Source: Nocardioides sp. CFH 31398
GTDB taxonomy: Bacteria > Actinomycetota > Actinomycetes > Propionibacteriales > Nocardioidaceae
Direction of reading: 5' to 3'
Length of the DNA: 64,000 nucleotides
Assembly: GCF_022436705.1 (NCBI RefSeq)
Contig: NZ_JAKUHT010000025.1
Span: 44,073-108,072 of the forward strand
The notes under the pieces: generated by a model
Seen by the model: the letters and a program-made list of their open reading frames with translations, nothing else
What the model was told of the DNA's origin: nothing
Databases searched by the model: none
Translations under genes and position numbers: made by a program
Shown here: one piece after another, positions 16,946-25,591 of the stretch
How the letters are laid out: every line of letters starts with the position of its first letter
How positions within the stretch are numbered: position 1 is the first letter of the stretch

Positions 16946-19138
16946 TCAGCCGGCGAGCCCCAGGCGGTCGAGGATCCACGCCAGGGAGAAGGCCCGGTCG
17001 TGCCAGGCGCGGTAGCGGCCTGAGACCCCGCCGTGGCCAGCGGACATCTCGGTGCGCAGCAGCACCTCGCGACGCCCGACGGCGCGGTCGCGCAGCCGCG
17101 CGACCCACTTGGCGGGCTCGACGTACAGCACCCGGGTGTCGTGCAGCGAGGTCTCGGCCAGGATCGGCGGGTAGTCGAGCGCCGCGACGTTGTCGTACGG
17201 CGCGTACGCCGCGATCCGGTCGTAGACCTCGGGGCCGGACGCCGGGTCGCCCCACTCCTCGTACTCCGTCACGGTCAGCGGCAGGCTGGCGTCGAGCATC
17301 GAGGTCAGCGGGTCGACGAACGGGACGGCCGCGACGACGCCGCCGAACTGCTCGGGGGCCTGGTTCGCGACGGCACCCATGAGCAGGCCGCCGGCGCTGC
17401 CGCCCTCGGCGACGGTCCGCTCCGGGGTCGTCCAGCCGGCGTCGACGAGGTGCCGGGCGCAGGCCACGAAGTCGTCGAAGGTGTGCTGCTTGGCGCCCAG
17501 CTTGCCGTCGTCGTACCAGCGGCGGCCCATCTCGCCCCCGCCGCGGACGTGGGCGATGGCGAACGCCGCACCCCGGTCGAGCAGCGAGAGCCGGGAGACG
17601 GAGAAGGACGGGTCCATCGAGATCTCGTAGGCGCCGTAGCCGTACAGCAGGAGGGGCAGTGGCTCCGCGGGGTGCTCGCCGTCCGGGCCCAGCAGGTCGC
17701 GGCGGCACACCACCGAGATCGGGACCCGCTCCCCGCCGGTCGAGGTGGCCCACAGGCGCCGCTCTGCGTAGTCGTCGGGGTCGTAGCCGCCGAGCACCGG
17801 CTGGCGGCGCAGCAGGGTGAGCTCGTCGGTGCGGAGGTCGTAGTCGTAGATGGACGTGGGCAGGGCCAGCGACAGCAGGCCGACGCGGACGGTGGGCTGC
17901 TCCCACGCGGGGTTCGACCCGGACCCGACCGTCCGGATCTCCCGCTCGAAGTCGACGAGGTGGTCGCGGGCGACCCCGGCCGGCAGACCCTCGCCGGTCT
18001 CACCGAGCTCGAGGACGCGCAGCTGGGTGAGGCCACCGCTGCGCTGGTGCACGACGAGGTGGGAGGCGAACGCGTCGACGTCCTCCAGCCGGACGGCGGG
18101 GTCGTGCGGCAGCAGCGGCTCCCACTCCTCGGCCGGGGTGGGATCGATCGGGGCGACGCCGAGCTCGTGGTCCGGACCGGTGTGGTCGTGCAGCACGAGC
18201 AGCACGTCGCGTCCGTCGAGGACGGCGTGCTCGAGGGAGTACTCGAGCCCCTCGCGGCGCTCGGCGAACACCCGGAAGCCGAGCTCGGGCCGGTCGGCGT
18301 CGAGGACCCGCCACTCCGCGGTGGTCTTCGAGCCCGTCGCGATCATGAGGAAGCGGTCGTTGCGGGTGCGGCCGATGCCGGTCCAGAACCGGGCGTCGGT
18401 CTCGTGGTGGACCAGCTCGTCGTCCGACTGCGCGGTGCCGAGCCGGTGGCGCCAGACCTTGTCGGGGCGCCAGGACTCGTCGACCGTCGTGTAGTAGACG
18501 TTGTCCCCGTCCCGGTCCCACGTGACGCCGCCCATGACGTCGGTCAGGACGTCGTTCGGGGCGCCGGCGGGCTCGGCGCCGTCGGGCGGGACCAGGGCGC
18601 GGAAGCGCACGGTGTACCGCTCGTCGCCGACGACGTCGACGGCGTAGGCGAGCAACCGGTCGTCGGGGCTGACGGACGCGCCGCCGAGGGAGAAGAAGTC
18701 GTGGCCCTCCGCGAGGGCGTCGAGGTCGAGCATGACCTCCTCGCCGGGCAGGGCCGGCGCCTCGGGGGCGCAGTCCTCGGCGGGGCGCGGCGGCGCCCAG
18801 TCCTCCGGGTCGGAGACCGGCACGCGGCAGGTGGCGCCGTACTCGCGGCCCTCGAAGGAGCGGCTGTAGTACCAGTGGCCGCGGCGCCGGGTGGGCACGG
18901 AGAGGTCGGTCTCGCGGGTGCGTGCCTTGATCTCGTCGAACAGCGTCTGGCGCAGGTCGGCCAGGTGGGCCGTGGACGCCTGCGTCCAGGCGTTCTCGGC
19001 CTCGAGGTAGGCGAGGACCTCCGGGTCCTCCTTGTCGCGCAGCCAGTCGTGGTCGTCGACGCGCGTGCGGCCGTGGTGCGTGGTCTCGACGGGCTTCTTC
19101 GCCACGGTGGGCGGCGAGGTGGGGGTGGCGGCGTCCAT
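16946..19138 (-). CDS. ptrB: Oligopeptidase B (S9 family prolyl oligopeptidase)
   Basis: 730 residues, typical for S9A peptidases. The N-terminal half is the beta-propeller that limits substrates to short peptides. The C-terminal alpha/beta hydrolase carries Ser581 in GGSAGGLLMG, Asp667 in SLHDTRV and His702 in SAGHGG. Oligopeptidase B cleaves after basic residues; the acidic EYEEWGDP segment is typical of that subfamily. It is a cytoplasmic enzyme that probably degrades peptides. A TAGCGT hexamer exactly six bases before the ATG indicates a leaderless transcript. That hexamer overlaps the 3' end of dinB. Confidence 0.93.
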   Translation of the reverse strand: MDAATPTSPPTVAKKPVETTHHGRTRVDDHDWLRDKEDPEVLAYLEAENAWTQASTAHLADLRQTLFDEIKARTRETDLSVPTRRRGHWYYSRSFEGREYGATCRVPVSDPEDWAPPRPAEDCAPEAPALPGEEVMLDLDALAEGHDFFSLGGASVSPDDRLLAYAVDVVGDERYTVRFRALVPPDGAEPAGAPNDVLTDVMGGVTWDRDGDNVYYTTVDESWRPDKVWRHRLGTAQSDDELVHHETDARFWTGIGRTRNDRFLMIATGSKTTAEWRVLDADRPELGFRVFAERREGLEYSLEHAVLDGRDVLLVLHDHTGPDHELGVAPIDPTPAEEWEPLLPHDPAVRLEDVDAFASHLVVHQRSGGLTQLRVLELGETGEGLPAGVARDHLVDFEREIRTVGSGSNPAWEQPTVRVGLLSLALPTSIYDYDLRTDELTLLRRQPVLGGYDPDDYAERRLWATSTGGERVPISVVCRRDLLGPDGEHPAEPLPLLLYGYGAYEISMDPSFSVSRLSLLDRGAAFAIAHVRGGGEMGRRWYDDGKLGAKQHTFDDFVACARHLVDAGWTTPERTVAEGGSAGGLLMGAVANQAPEQFGGVVAAVPFVDPLTSMLDASLPLTVTEYEEWGDPASGPEVYDRIAAYAPYDNVAALDYPPILAETSLHDTRVLYVEPAKWVARLRDRAVGRREVLLRTEMSAGHGGVSGRYRAWHDRAFSLAWILDRLGLAG

Positions 19139-19144
19139 GCCGCG

Positions 19145-19150
19145 ACGCTA
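19145..19150 (-). promoter_or_regulatory. -10 element of a leaderless promoter (oligopeptidase B)
   Basis: TAGCGT on the minus strand, six bases, then ATG at 19138. It overlaps the last codons of dinB. Confidence 0.55.
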
Positions 19151-20485
19151 CCCAGCGTCCGGGTCGGGCTCGTCGGGGCGGCGCCACCGGTGCAGCCGGG
19201 GGTCGTCGTCGCGGAACGAGCGGACGGGGCCGGGCGGCGTGTCCGCCGTCTCGAACCGCACCGTCACCACGGACCGGCCGGCCCCCCACACCCAGCCGCG
19301 GCCGTGCTCGTCGTGGACGACGTCGGCGCCCGGTGGCCAGCCCGTCGGAGCGCCGCGCGGCGGGGGCAGGACGACCTCCTCGGCGGGCTCGGGCCCGGTG
19401 TCCTCGACCGCGGCGAACAGGTCCTCCTGCACCCAGTCGGCCAGGCCGGAGACGCCGACCCCCAGCAGCCTGACGCCGCCGGAGGTGTCGAGGTCGGCGA
19501 GCAGCCCGCGGGCGAGGCGCCCGATGTTGGCGGCGTCGTCGGTGGGGGAGGACAGGGTGCTCGACCGGCTGACGGTGGTGAAGTCGTGCATGCGCACCTT
19601 GATCGACACCGTGCGCCCCGAGAGCCCGTGCGCGCGCAACCGCTCCGCGACCCCGGTGGCCTGACGGGTCAGCAATCCCTCCAGCAGCCGGCGGTCCACC
19701 AGGTCGGTCTCGTAGGTGTCCTCCACGCTCACCGACTTCGCCTCCCGCCCGGCCTCGACGCCCCGGTCGTCCTCGGCGCGCGCGAAGCGGTGCAGGGCCG
19801 CGCCGTGGGCCTGGCCCAGCTCGCGGACCAGCTCGGCGGTCCCGAGGGCCTCGAGGTCGGCGACGGTGTGGACGCCGAGCCGGCGCAGCCGCTCGACGGT
19901 GGCCGGGCCGACCCCGGGGATGACGGAGACGTGCCGGGGCCGCAGCAGGTCCCGCTCCGTCCCGGGCTCGACGACGACCAGGCCGTCGGGCTTGTCGAGG
20001 TCGCTGGCCACCTTCGCGAGGAACTTGCTGCTCGCTACGCCGACGGAGGCGGTGATGCCGCCGGTCGCGTCGTGCACACGGGCGCGGAGCTCCTCGGCCA
20101 GCGCACGGACGGTCGGCGGCGTCAGGTCGGGCAGCGGCACGGTCGCGGCCGCCAGGTCGACGAACGCCTCGTCGAGGGACAGCGGCTCGATCTGGGGCGA
20201 CACCGACCGGAGGATCTCCATGACGATCCCGCTGGTGCGCCGGTACTCGTCGAAGCGGGTGCCCAGGTACGCCGCGTGCGGGCAGCGCGCCCGCGCCTCA
20301 CGGGTCGACATGGCCGACCGGACGCCGTACGCGCGGGCCTCGTAGGAGGCCGTGGCGACCACCCCGCGCCCGCCCGTGCCGCCCACCACGACCGGCTTGC
20401 CCCGCAGCGACGGCTTGTCCCGCTGCTCCACGGCCGCGTAGAACGCGTCGAGGTCGAGGTGGAGCACGCTGGCGTGGGGCCGCAC
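19148..20485 (-). CDS. dinB: DNA polymerase IV (Y family)
   Basis: 445 residues from a GTG. Translesion polymerase with the metal-binding residues Asp11 (HLDLDAFYAAVE), Asp105 and Glu106 (SLDEAFVDL). The YEARAYGVRSAM finger segment, the HhH thumb (VIPGVGPATVERLRRLGV) and the little-finger domain are all present. About 90 extra C-terminal residues contain a WPPGADVVHDEHGRGWVWG motif found in actinobacterial DinB proteins. TAGGTT six bases before the GTG suggests a leaderless mRNA. I see no SOS box, so damage induction by LexA is not supported here. Confidence 0.95.
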   Translation of the reverse strand: MRPHASVLHLDLDAFYAAVEQRDKPSLRGKPVVVGGTGGRGVVATASYEARAYGVRSAMSTREARARCPHAAYLGTRFDEYRRTSGIVMEILRSVSPQIEPLSLDEAFVDLAAATVPLPDLTPPTVRALAEELRARVHDATGGITASVGVASSKFLAKVASDLDKPDGLVVVEPGTERDLLRPRHVSVIPGVGPATVERLRRLGVHTVADLEALGTAELVRELGQAHGAALHRFARAEDDRGVEAGREAKSVSVEDTYETDLVDRRLLEGLLTRQATGVAERLRAHGLSGRTVSIKVRMHDFTTVSRSSTLSSPTDDAANIGRLARGLLADLDTSGGVRLLGVGVSGLADWVQEDLFAAVEDTGPEPAEEVVLPPPRGAPTGWPPGADVVHDEHGRGWVWGAGRSVVTVRFETADTPPGPVRSFRDDDPRLHRWRRPDEPDPDAG

Positions 20486-20491
20486 CGACGC

Positions 20492-20497
20492 AACCTA
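20492..20497 (-). promoter_or_regulatory. -10 element of a leaderless promoter (dinB)
   Basis: TAGGTT on the minus strand, exactly six bases before the GTG start at 20485. Confidence 0.6.
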
Positions 20498-20596
20498 CCC
20501 GGCCCGTCACCGTCCACAGGCGCCCAGGAGGACGCCCCCTGCACAGGCCCGCGGGTGGCCCGGTGTGGGCCCGCCGGGCCGGGGGAGCCTGCGGGC

Positions 20597-21628
20597 ATGA
20601 CGACTCCAGACGCCCTTCCCGAGACCACCCCTCCCGACCCGGACCGGACCACGCCGATGGTCGCGCGGTGCCGTGACGACCTGCTCGCCCTGGTGCCGAC
20701 GCTGATGGGCTTCGAGCCCGCCGAGTCCGTGACCATGCTGACCTTCGGCGCCGCGCGGCCCTTCCACGCCCGCGTCGACCTGCCGTGGTGCGACGACGAC
20801 GACGAGGAGGTCGTGGGACTGCTGCTCGAGCCGGCACTGCGCCACCACGTGGCGCACGTCGTGCTCGTCGTGCACAGCACGCACGGGCGGGTCTTCGCGC
20901 GGCTCGGCCGCCGTCTCGTCGACGCCTTCTGCGCCGCGGGGATCGGCGTCGTCGAGGTCGTGCGCGCCGACGGCACGCTCGCGTGGTGCCTCGACTGCGT
21001 CGAGCCGACGGCCGGACGCGGGGGCCGCTGCCCGGGTCACCCCTACGACGTCTCGGCCCACCCCTTCGTGGCCGAGGCGGTGCTGCGGGGCCGCGTGGTC
21101 CACGCCTCCCGCGAGGCGCTGGCTCAGACCCTGGAGCCCGACGGGCCCGCGCGCGACGCCCACCCCCGGGTCTCGGAGGCCGCGACCCGGCACGGCGCGC
21201 GGCTGGCCGCCGCCGCGCACCCCCGGGAGCTGAGGTGGCTGCGCCGCTCCGTCCAGCGTCACGTCGAGCTCGGCACCCGGCCGGACGACGGCCGGCTGGG
21301 CCGACTGCTGGCGGACCTCGCCGTGGTCGCCATCCGCGAGGCCTGCTGGGAGGGCATGGGACGCGCCCGGGCCGAGCGCGAGATCGAGCTGTGGCGCGAC
21401 GTGGTGCGGCGCGCGCCCGCGCACCTGGTGGCCCCGGCCGCCGGCGTGCTGGCGTACGCCGCGTGGCTCGTCGGCGACGGTGCGCTCGCGTGGTGCGCGG
21501 TGGACCGGGGCCGCGCGCACGGCGACCTGCCCCTGCTGACCCACGTCGCGGGGCTGCTGGAGCGGGCCGTGCCGCCGACCGACCAGCCCGTGGCGCAGGA
21601 CGCCCGGGAGGGCCCGCAGGTGGCATAG
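20597..21628 (+). CDS. DUF4192 family protein
   Basis: 343 residues from the ATG at 20597, with GGGAG about nine bases upstream. The opening RCRDDLLALVPTLMGFEPAE and the following strand VTMLTF are the signature of DUF4192, a family restricted to actinobacteria with no known function. The middle holds a Cys-containing segment (WCLDCVEP...CPGHPYDVS) and the C-terminal half is helical, ending in a TPR-like stretch (AAGVLAYAAWLVGDGALAWC). It is cytoplasmic. Its TAG stop lies inside a CATAGT hexamer that could serve as the -10 element of the next gene. Confidence 0.82.
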   Translation: MTTPDALPETTPPDPDRTTPMVARCRDDLLALVPTLMGFEPAESVTMLTFGAARPFHARVDLPWCDDDDEEVVGLLLEPALRHHVAHVVLVVHSTHGRVFARLGRRLVDAFCAAGIGVVEVVRADGTLAWCLDCVEPTAGRGGRCPGHPYDVSAHPFVAEAVLRGRVVHASREALAQTLEPDGPARDAHPRVSEAATRHGARLAAAAHPRELRWLRRSVQRHVELGTRPDDGRLGRLLADLAVVAIREACWEGMGRARAEREIELWRDVVRRAPAHLVAPAAGVLAYAAWLVGDGALAWCAVDRGRAHGDLPLLTHVAGLLERAVPPTDQPVAQDAREGPQVA

Positions 21629-21636
21629 TCCCCGTC

Positions 21637-23109
21637 ATGGGCAAGGAGGTCGCGGCTCAGGAGTTCTCCCGGGCCGACCGCACCCGGCACCGGGAGAAGG
21701 TCAGGCTCTGCCTGGACGTCTTCGCGCGCATGCTGCGCGAGTCGGCGTTCGAGACCGACGACCCGATGACGGGGCTCGAGGTCGAGCTCAACCTCATCGA
21801 CGACGCGGGCGACCCGGCCCTGAAGAACGGCGAGGTGCTGGCGAACCTGGCCGACCCCGACTTCCAGACCGAGCTCGGCCAGTTCAACATCGAGGTCAAC
21901 GTGCCGCCGTCGACCCTGCGCGACGGCGGTCTCGGGGCCTTCGAGGCCAGCCTGCGCCGCAGCCTCAACGCCGCGGAGGAGAAGGCGTCGGAGGTCGGCG
22001 CGCACCTCGTGATGATCGGCGTCCTGCCGACCCTCGGTGAGGGTCACATGGCCACCGAGACGCTGAGCCCCAACCCGCGGTACCGCCTGCTGTCGGAGCA
22101 GATCCTCGCCGCCCGCGGCGAGGACATCCTCATCGACATCACCGGCCCGTCCGAGCGGTTGCGGACGACGGCGGACTCGATCATCCCCGAGGCCGCGTGC
22201 ACGAGCACCCAGCTGCACGTCCAGACCACCCCCGACACGTTCGCGGCGTACTGGAACGCCTCGCAGGCGATCGCCGGCGTGCAGCTCGCCATCAGCGCCA
22301 ACTCGCCGTACCTGCTGGGGCGCGAGCTGTGGCGCGAGACCCGGATCCCGCTGTTCGAGCAGGCCACCGACACCCGCAGCGAGGAGCTGAAGGTGCAGGG
22401 CGTGCGTCCGCGCGTGTGGTTCGGCGAACGCTGGATCACCTCCGTCTTCGACCTGTTCGAGGAGAACGTCCGCTACTTCCCGGCGCTGCTGCCGATCACC
22501 GAGGACCAGGACCCGCAGGCGGAGCTCGACGCGGGTCGCACGCCCGACCTCGCGGAGCTGCGGCTGCACAACGGCACCGTCTACCGCTGGAACCGTCCGA
22601 TCTACGACGTGGCCGACGGCGTCCCGCACCTGCGCGTGGAGAACCGGCTGCTGGCCGCGGGCCCGACGGTCTCGGACACGATGGCGAACGCGGCCTTCTA
22701 CTTCGGTCTGGTGCGCTCGCTGGCCGAGGCCGACCGGCCGCTGTGGTCGCAGATGTCCTTCTCCGCGGCGGAGGAGAACTTCCACTCGGCGGCGGAGCAG
22801 GGCGCCGAGGCCCGGCTGTACTGGCCGGGGGTCGGGCAGGTGTCGGCGACCGAGCTGGTGCTGCGCAGGCTGCTGCCGCTGGCCGCGCGCGGACTCGACT
22901 CGTGGGGCGTCGAGCCGGCCGAGCGCGACCGCCTGCTGGGCATCGTGGAGCAGCGCTGCCTGGCGCACACCAACGGCGCGGAGTGGTTCGTGCGGCGGGT
23001 CGAGGACCGCGAGGCCGCGGGCGACGACCGGTGGTCCGCCCTCCGTGGCACGCTGCTGGACTACCGGGAGCGCATGCACTCCAACGAGCCCGTGCACGCC
23101 TGGGACTAG
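21637..23109 (+). CDS. Glutamate-cysteine ligase family enzyme (GCS2)
   Basis: 490 residues from the ATG at 21637. It belongs to the GCS2 carboxylate-amine ligase family: LEVELNLIDDAGDP (metal and glutamate site), ELGQFNIEVNVPP, TSTQLHVQTTPDTFAAYWNA and a conserved LRLHNGTVYRWNRP. The family forms gamma-glutamyl-cysteine or similar bonds with ATP. Actinobacteria mostly make mycothiol, not glutathione, so the physiological product here is uncertain. The ergothioneine enzyme EgtA is a separate, shorter gene at 30.1 kb. CATAGT seven bases before the start may make this gene leaderless. It converges on a small hypothetical gene with a 4-base overlap of stops. Confidence 0.85.
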   Translation: MGKEVAAQEFSRADRTRHREKVRLCLDVFARMLRESAFETDDPMTGLEVELNLIDDAGDPALKNGEVLANLADPDFQTELGQFNIEVNVPPSTLRDGGLGAFEASLRRSLNAAEEKASEVGAHLVMIGVLPTLGEGHMATETLSPNPRYRLLSEQILAARGEDILIDITGPSERLRTTADSIIPEAACTSTQLHVQTTPDTFAAYWNASQAIAGVQLAISANSPYLLGRELWRETRIPLFEQATDTRSEELKVQGVRPRVWFGERWITSVFDLFEENVRYFPALLPITEDQDPQAELDAGRTPDLAELRLHNGTVYRWNRPIYDVADGVPHLRVENRLLAAGPTVSDTMANAAFYFGLVRSLAEADRPLWSQMSFSAAEENFHSAAEQGAEARLYWPGVGQVSATELVLRRLLPLAARGLDSWGVEPAERDRLLGIVEQRCLAHTNGAEWFVRRVEDREAAGDDRWSALRGTLLDYRERMHSNEPVHAWD

Positions 23110-23582
23110 GGCCCGGCCCCGACCCCCGCCGGCCCCGTGGGCGCGCGGCGCAGTCGCTTCCACGCCCGTCCGTCGCCCGTGGTCGGCTCGTACCACCCGG
23201 CGCGGGTGACGACCGCCAGCACCAGGTCGACCCCGGCCTCCCCGTACGCCGTCCGCGCGGCCGCCAGCCAGGCCAGGTCGTCGTCGTGGGGCTCGACGCC
23301 GCCCGTGCGGGTGAGCCAGCACCAGGGCTCGGCCGCCGCCCGGTGGCGGTCCAGCAGCGCCCCCACCAGGTCCGCGCGCAGGGCGTGGTCCCACGGCGGG
23401 CCGCCGACCCCGGGGTGCAGCGGCACGGTGGTCCCGGCGCAGGCGCCGCCCGGGCGACCGACGTGGACGACGGTGGGGAAGACGCGCCGGCGCTCGCCGT
23501 ACCGCAGGTCGAGGACCGCCTCCCGCCACGCCGCCGCCCGGGCCCGCCGGGGCTCGGGGACTGGGGGCGGTCGGACGGTCAC
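23106..23582 (-). CDS. Hypothetical protein, 158 residues
   Basis: The GTG at 23582 is chosen because a GGGGAGG ribosome-binding site lies eight bases upstream; a longer frame to 23651 has none. The protein is Arg/Trp/Pro-rich at the N-terminus (RAAAWREAVLDLRYGERRRV). It has a central WCWLTRTGGVEPHDDDLAWL segment and ends WKRLRRAP. I do not recognise a domain. The pattern of alternating strands and helices suggests a small soluble alpha/beta protein. It is divergent from the UspA gene, with a 131-bp shared upstream region. Confidence 0.6.
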   Translation of the reverse strand: MTVRPPPVPEPRRARAAAWREAVLDLRYGERRRVFPTVVHVGRPGGACAGTTVPLHPGVGGPPWDHALRADLVGALLDRHRAAAEPWCWLTRTGGVEPHDDDLAWLAAARTAYGEAGVDLVLAVVTRAGWYEPTTGDGRAWKRLRRAPTGPAGVGAGP

Positions 23583-23713
23583 GGCACGAGCCTCCCCGCT
23601 GGACGCCGCCGGCGCACCCCGCCGTCCACAGCCTCCCCACGCCCCCGTCACTTCCGTTACGGTGCGGAAGCAGGACCGGGTCGAGGTGACCCGGCCAGCG
23701 ACGAGGAGGATCG

Positions 23714-24112
23714 ATGGGCACCGTGGTCGTCGGTTACGTGCCGAAGCCCGAGGGCGAGGCGGCGCTGCGCAAGGCGATCGAGGAGGCCCAGCTGCGTGAC
23801 GCCCGCCTGGTGGTGGTCAACTCCCACCGGGGTGGCTCCGACTTCGACGGTGACGCCGCTGACGCGGCCCAGGCCCAGATGGGCGCGGCGCGCGAGCTGC
23901 TCGACGGCTCCGGCGTGTCCTACGACGTCCGCCAGCTCGTGCGGGGCTTCGAGCCCGCCGAGGACCTCATCAGCATCGCGGAGGCCAACAGCGCCGAGCT
24001 GCTCGTGATCGGGCTGCGCCGTCGCTCGCCGGTCGGCAAGCTGATCCTGGGCAGCAACGCCCAGCGGGTGCTGCTCGACGCCCACTGCCCGGTGCTGGCC
24101 GTCAAGCCCTGA
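23714..24112 (+). CDS. Universal stress protein A family
   Basis: 132 residues, a single Usp domain. The C-terminal nucleotide-binding signature GLRRRSPVGKLILGSNAQRV fits the ATP-binding G-x2-G-x9-G-S/T type. AGGAGG precedes the ATG closely. A TACGGT hexamer at 23658-23663 is a plausible -10 element, giving a leader of about 45 bases. Single-domain Usp proteins bind ATP or AMP and act in dormancy and stress responses; the specific role is unknown. Its 3' end overlaps the convergent VOC gene by 11 bases. Confidence 0.9.
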   Translation: MGTVVVGYVPKPEGEAALRKAIEEAQLRDARLVVVNSHRGGSDFDGDAADAAQAQMGAARELLDGSGVSYDVRQLVRGFEPAEDLISIAEANSAELLVIGLRRRSPVGKLILGSNAQRVLLDAHCPVLAVKP

Positions 24113-24539
24113 CGTCCCGCGGGCCGACCGGGTCGGCCGGGTCGGCCGGGTCGGCCGGGTCGGCCGCGACGACCTCGACCTCGAAGCCCTCCGAGCTCTC
24201 GAGGTAGAGCGCTGTGTGCGCCTCGCCGCCCGCGTGCGGGTAGCGGTCGGCGAACAGCTCGTGCCAGCCGTGCGCCGTCGACTCCGCGCGGAGCCGGTCG
24301 AGGGTGGCCCGGTCGGCGACGTGCAGCGCGACGTGGTTGACCCCCGGACGCCTCCGGTCGTGCTCGGCGTCGGTCATGTCGGGGGAGCGCTCCAGGAAGA
24401 CGTAGGTCCCGTCGTCCGCGACCCACGACTGCCCCTCGAGGTCGACCGACCAGCCGAGCGCCCCCAGCAGCCAGCCCCACTCCTCGGCCGCGACCACGGC
24501 GTCACGGACCCACAGGTCGAGGTGGTGGACGGCGCGCAC
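24102..24539 (-). CDS. VOC / glyoxalase-fold protein
   Basis: 145 residues with two beta-alpha-beta-beta-beta modules. HHLDLWVRD near the start, HVALHVAD, and GEAHTALYLESSEGFEVEVV near the end carry the His and Glu positions typical of metal-binding vicinal oxygen chelate proteins. The substrate is unknown. The C-terminus is a low-complexity (ADP)n run made by a 9-bp tandem repeat. GTG start at 24539, with TAGGTT seven bases upstream (24547-24552), so the mRNA may be leaderless. Confidence 0.82.
   Translation of the reverse strand: MRAVHHLDLWVRDAVVAAEEWGWLLGALGWSVDLEGQSWVADDGTYVFLERSPDMTDAEHDRRRPGVNHVALHVADRATLDRLRAESTAHGWHELFADRYPHAGGEAHTALYLESSEGFEVEVVAADPADPADPADPVGPRDVRA
24128..24163. 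repeat. Four tandem 9-bp repeats (CCGGGTCGG) inside the VOC gene
   Basis: Four exact 9-bp units encode Ala-Asp-Pro repeats at the C-terminus of the VOC protein. They are likely slippage-prone and could vary between strains. Confidence 0.8.
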
Positions 24540-24549
24540 GACCTCGAAC

Positions 24550-24972
24550 CTAGGCCCGGGGGAGCGCCATGGCCACCGTGCGCGGCGCGGTCTCGACGAA
24601 GCCCATGGAGGCGTACAGGCGGCGCCCCGGCTCGTCGGCGTTCAACGTCACGTACGGCCCCGGCGGGGCCTCGGCGGCGATCCGGTCCAGCAACCAGGTC
24701 AGCACCCGGCGGCCCAGGCCGTGTCCCTGGTGGTCGGGCAGCGTGGCCATGTCGGCGACGTGGAAGTACCACCCGCCGTCGCCGAGGACCCGCCCCATCG
24801 CGACCACCTCGCCGGAGGGCAGGTGCCGCACGTGGCAGAAGGCCCAGCTGTGCGCGAGGGCCCCGGCGCCCTGCTCGCGGGTCACCGGGGTGAGGCCGGA
24901 GCGGGCTCGCAGGTCGAGGTAGGCCTCGAGGGGCGGGGGATGCGGCACCAGGTCGTGGACGTCGTCGCTCAC
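24550..24972 (-). CDS. GNAT family N-acetyltransferase
   Basis: 140 residues from the GTG at 24972; an ATG at 24993 would add seven residues. The acetyl-CoA site is present as LPDHQGHGLGRRVLTWLL (motif A, Q/R-x-x-G-x-G/A). Conserved YVTLNADEPGRRLYASMGFV closes the fold. This subtype resembles small actinobacterial GNATs of unknown substrate. No ribosome-binding site is visible at either start. CAGACT lies exactly six bases before the GTG, which favours leaderless expression from 24972. It is divergent from the HhH-GPD gene, with start codons only tens of bases apart. Confidence 0.85.
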   Translation of the reverse strand: MSDDVHDLVPHPPPLEAYLDLRARSGLTPVTREQGAGALAHSWAFCHVRHLPSGEVVAMGRVLGDGGWYFHVADMATLPDHQGHGLGRRVLTWLLDRIAAEAPPGPYVTLNADEPGRRLYASMGFVETAPRTVAMALPRA

Positions 24973-25003
24973 CGGGTCAGTCTGCCGGGTCATGATGGGG
25001 CCC

Positions 25004-25564
25004 ATGGCGCTCCACATCACCGGCGACGACGCCGCCGACCAGGTCCTCGACTCCTCGCCGTTCGCCCTGCTCGCCGGCATGATGCTCGACCAGCAGTTCC
25101 CGATGGAGGCGGCCTTCTCGGGCCCGGCCAAGGTGTCCGAGCGGCTGGGCACGATCGACCCGGCCGCGGTGGCCGACGCCGACCCGGAGGAGTTCAAGGC
25201 CCTGTGCGCGACCCCGCCGGCGGTGCACCGCTTCCCGGGCTCGATGGCGGGACGGCTGCAGGAGCTGGCGCGCATCGTGGTCGACACCTACGACGGCGAC
25301 GCGTCTCGGCTCTGGTCCGAGGCGGAGGACGCGAAGGAGCTGAAGAAGCGGCTCGTGGCGCTGCCCGGCTTCGGCGACCAGAAGGCGCGCATCTTCGTCG
25401 CCCTCCTGGCCAAGCAGTGCGGCGTCCGCCCCGACGGCTGGGAGGAGGTCGCGGGCGACTACGCGCTCGAGGGCCACCGGTCCGTCGCGGACGTGACCGA
25501 CCCCGACAGCCTGCTGAAGGTGCGCGCCTACAAGAAGGAGAAGAAGGCCGCCGCCAAGGCCTGA
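25004..25564 (+). CDS. HhH-GPD-type base excision repair family protein
   Basis: 186 residues. LLAGMMLDQQFPMEAAFSGP and the helix-hairpin-helix-like ALPGFGDQKARIFVALLAK match the small actinobacterial HhH-GPD family annotated as an uncharacterised DNA glycosylase. It ends in a Lys-rich tail (KKEKKAAAKA). Candidate starts are ATGs at 24992, 24995 and 25004; the last matches family length. The first overlaps the alternative start codon of the divergent GNAT gene. The catalytic Asp of canonical glycosylases is not obvious, so the enzymatic role is unproven. Confidence 0.8.
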   Translation: MALHITGDDAADQVLDSSPFALLAGMMLDQQFPMEAAFSGPAKVSERLGTIDPAAVADADPEEFKALCATPPAVHRFPGSMAGRLQELARIVVDTYDGDASRLWSEAEDAKELKKRLVALPGFGDQKARIFVALLAKQCGVRPDGWEEVAGDYALEGHRSVADVTDPDSLLKVRAYKKEKKAAAKA

Positions 25565-25591
25565 GGGCGGCCCGTTCACCCGATGTACGTC

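Noticed and set aside
20486..20596. SOS box upstream of dinB
   Set aside because: No GAAC-N4-GTTC is present between dinB and the DUF4192 gene, so LexA control of this dinB copy is not supported.
17033..21628. Long plus-strand open frame covering oligopeptidase B and dinB in antisense
   Set aside because: Only its 3' part (from 20597) is a real gene (DUF4192). The upstream part is low-complexity antisense sequence created by high G+C.
21259..23721. 820-codon minus-strand frame over the glutamate-cysteine ligase gene
   Set aside because: It has no recognisable protein features and is the antisense shadow of a conserved enzyme.
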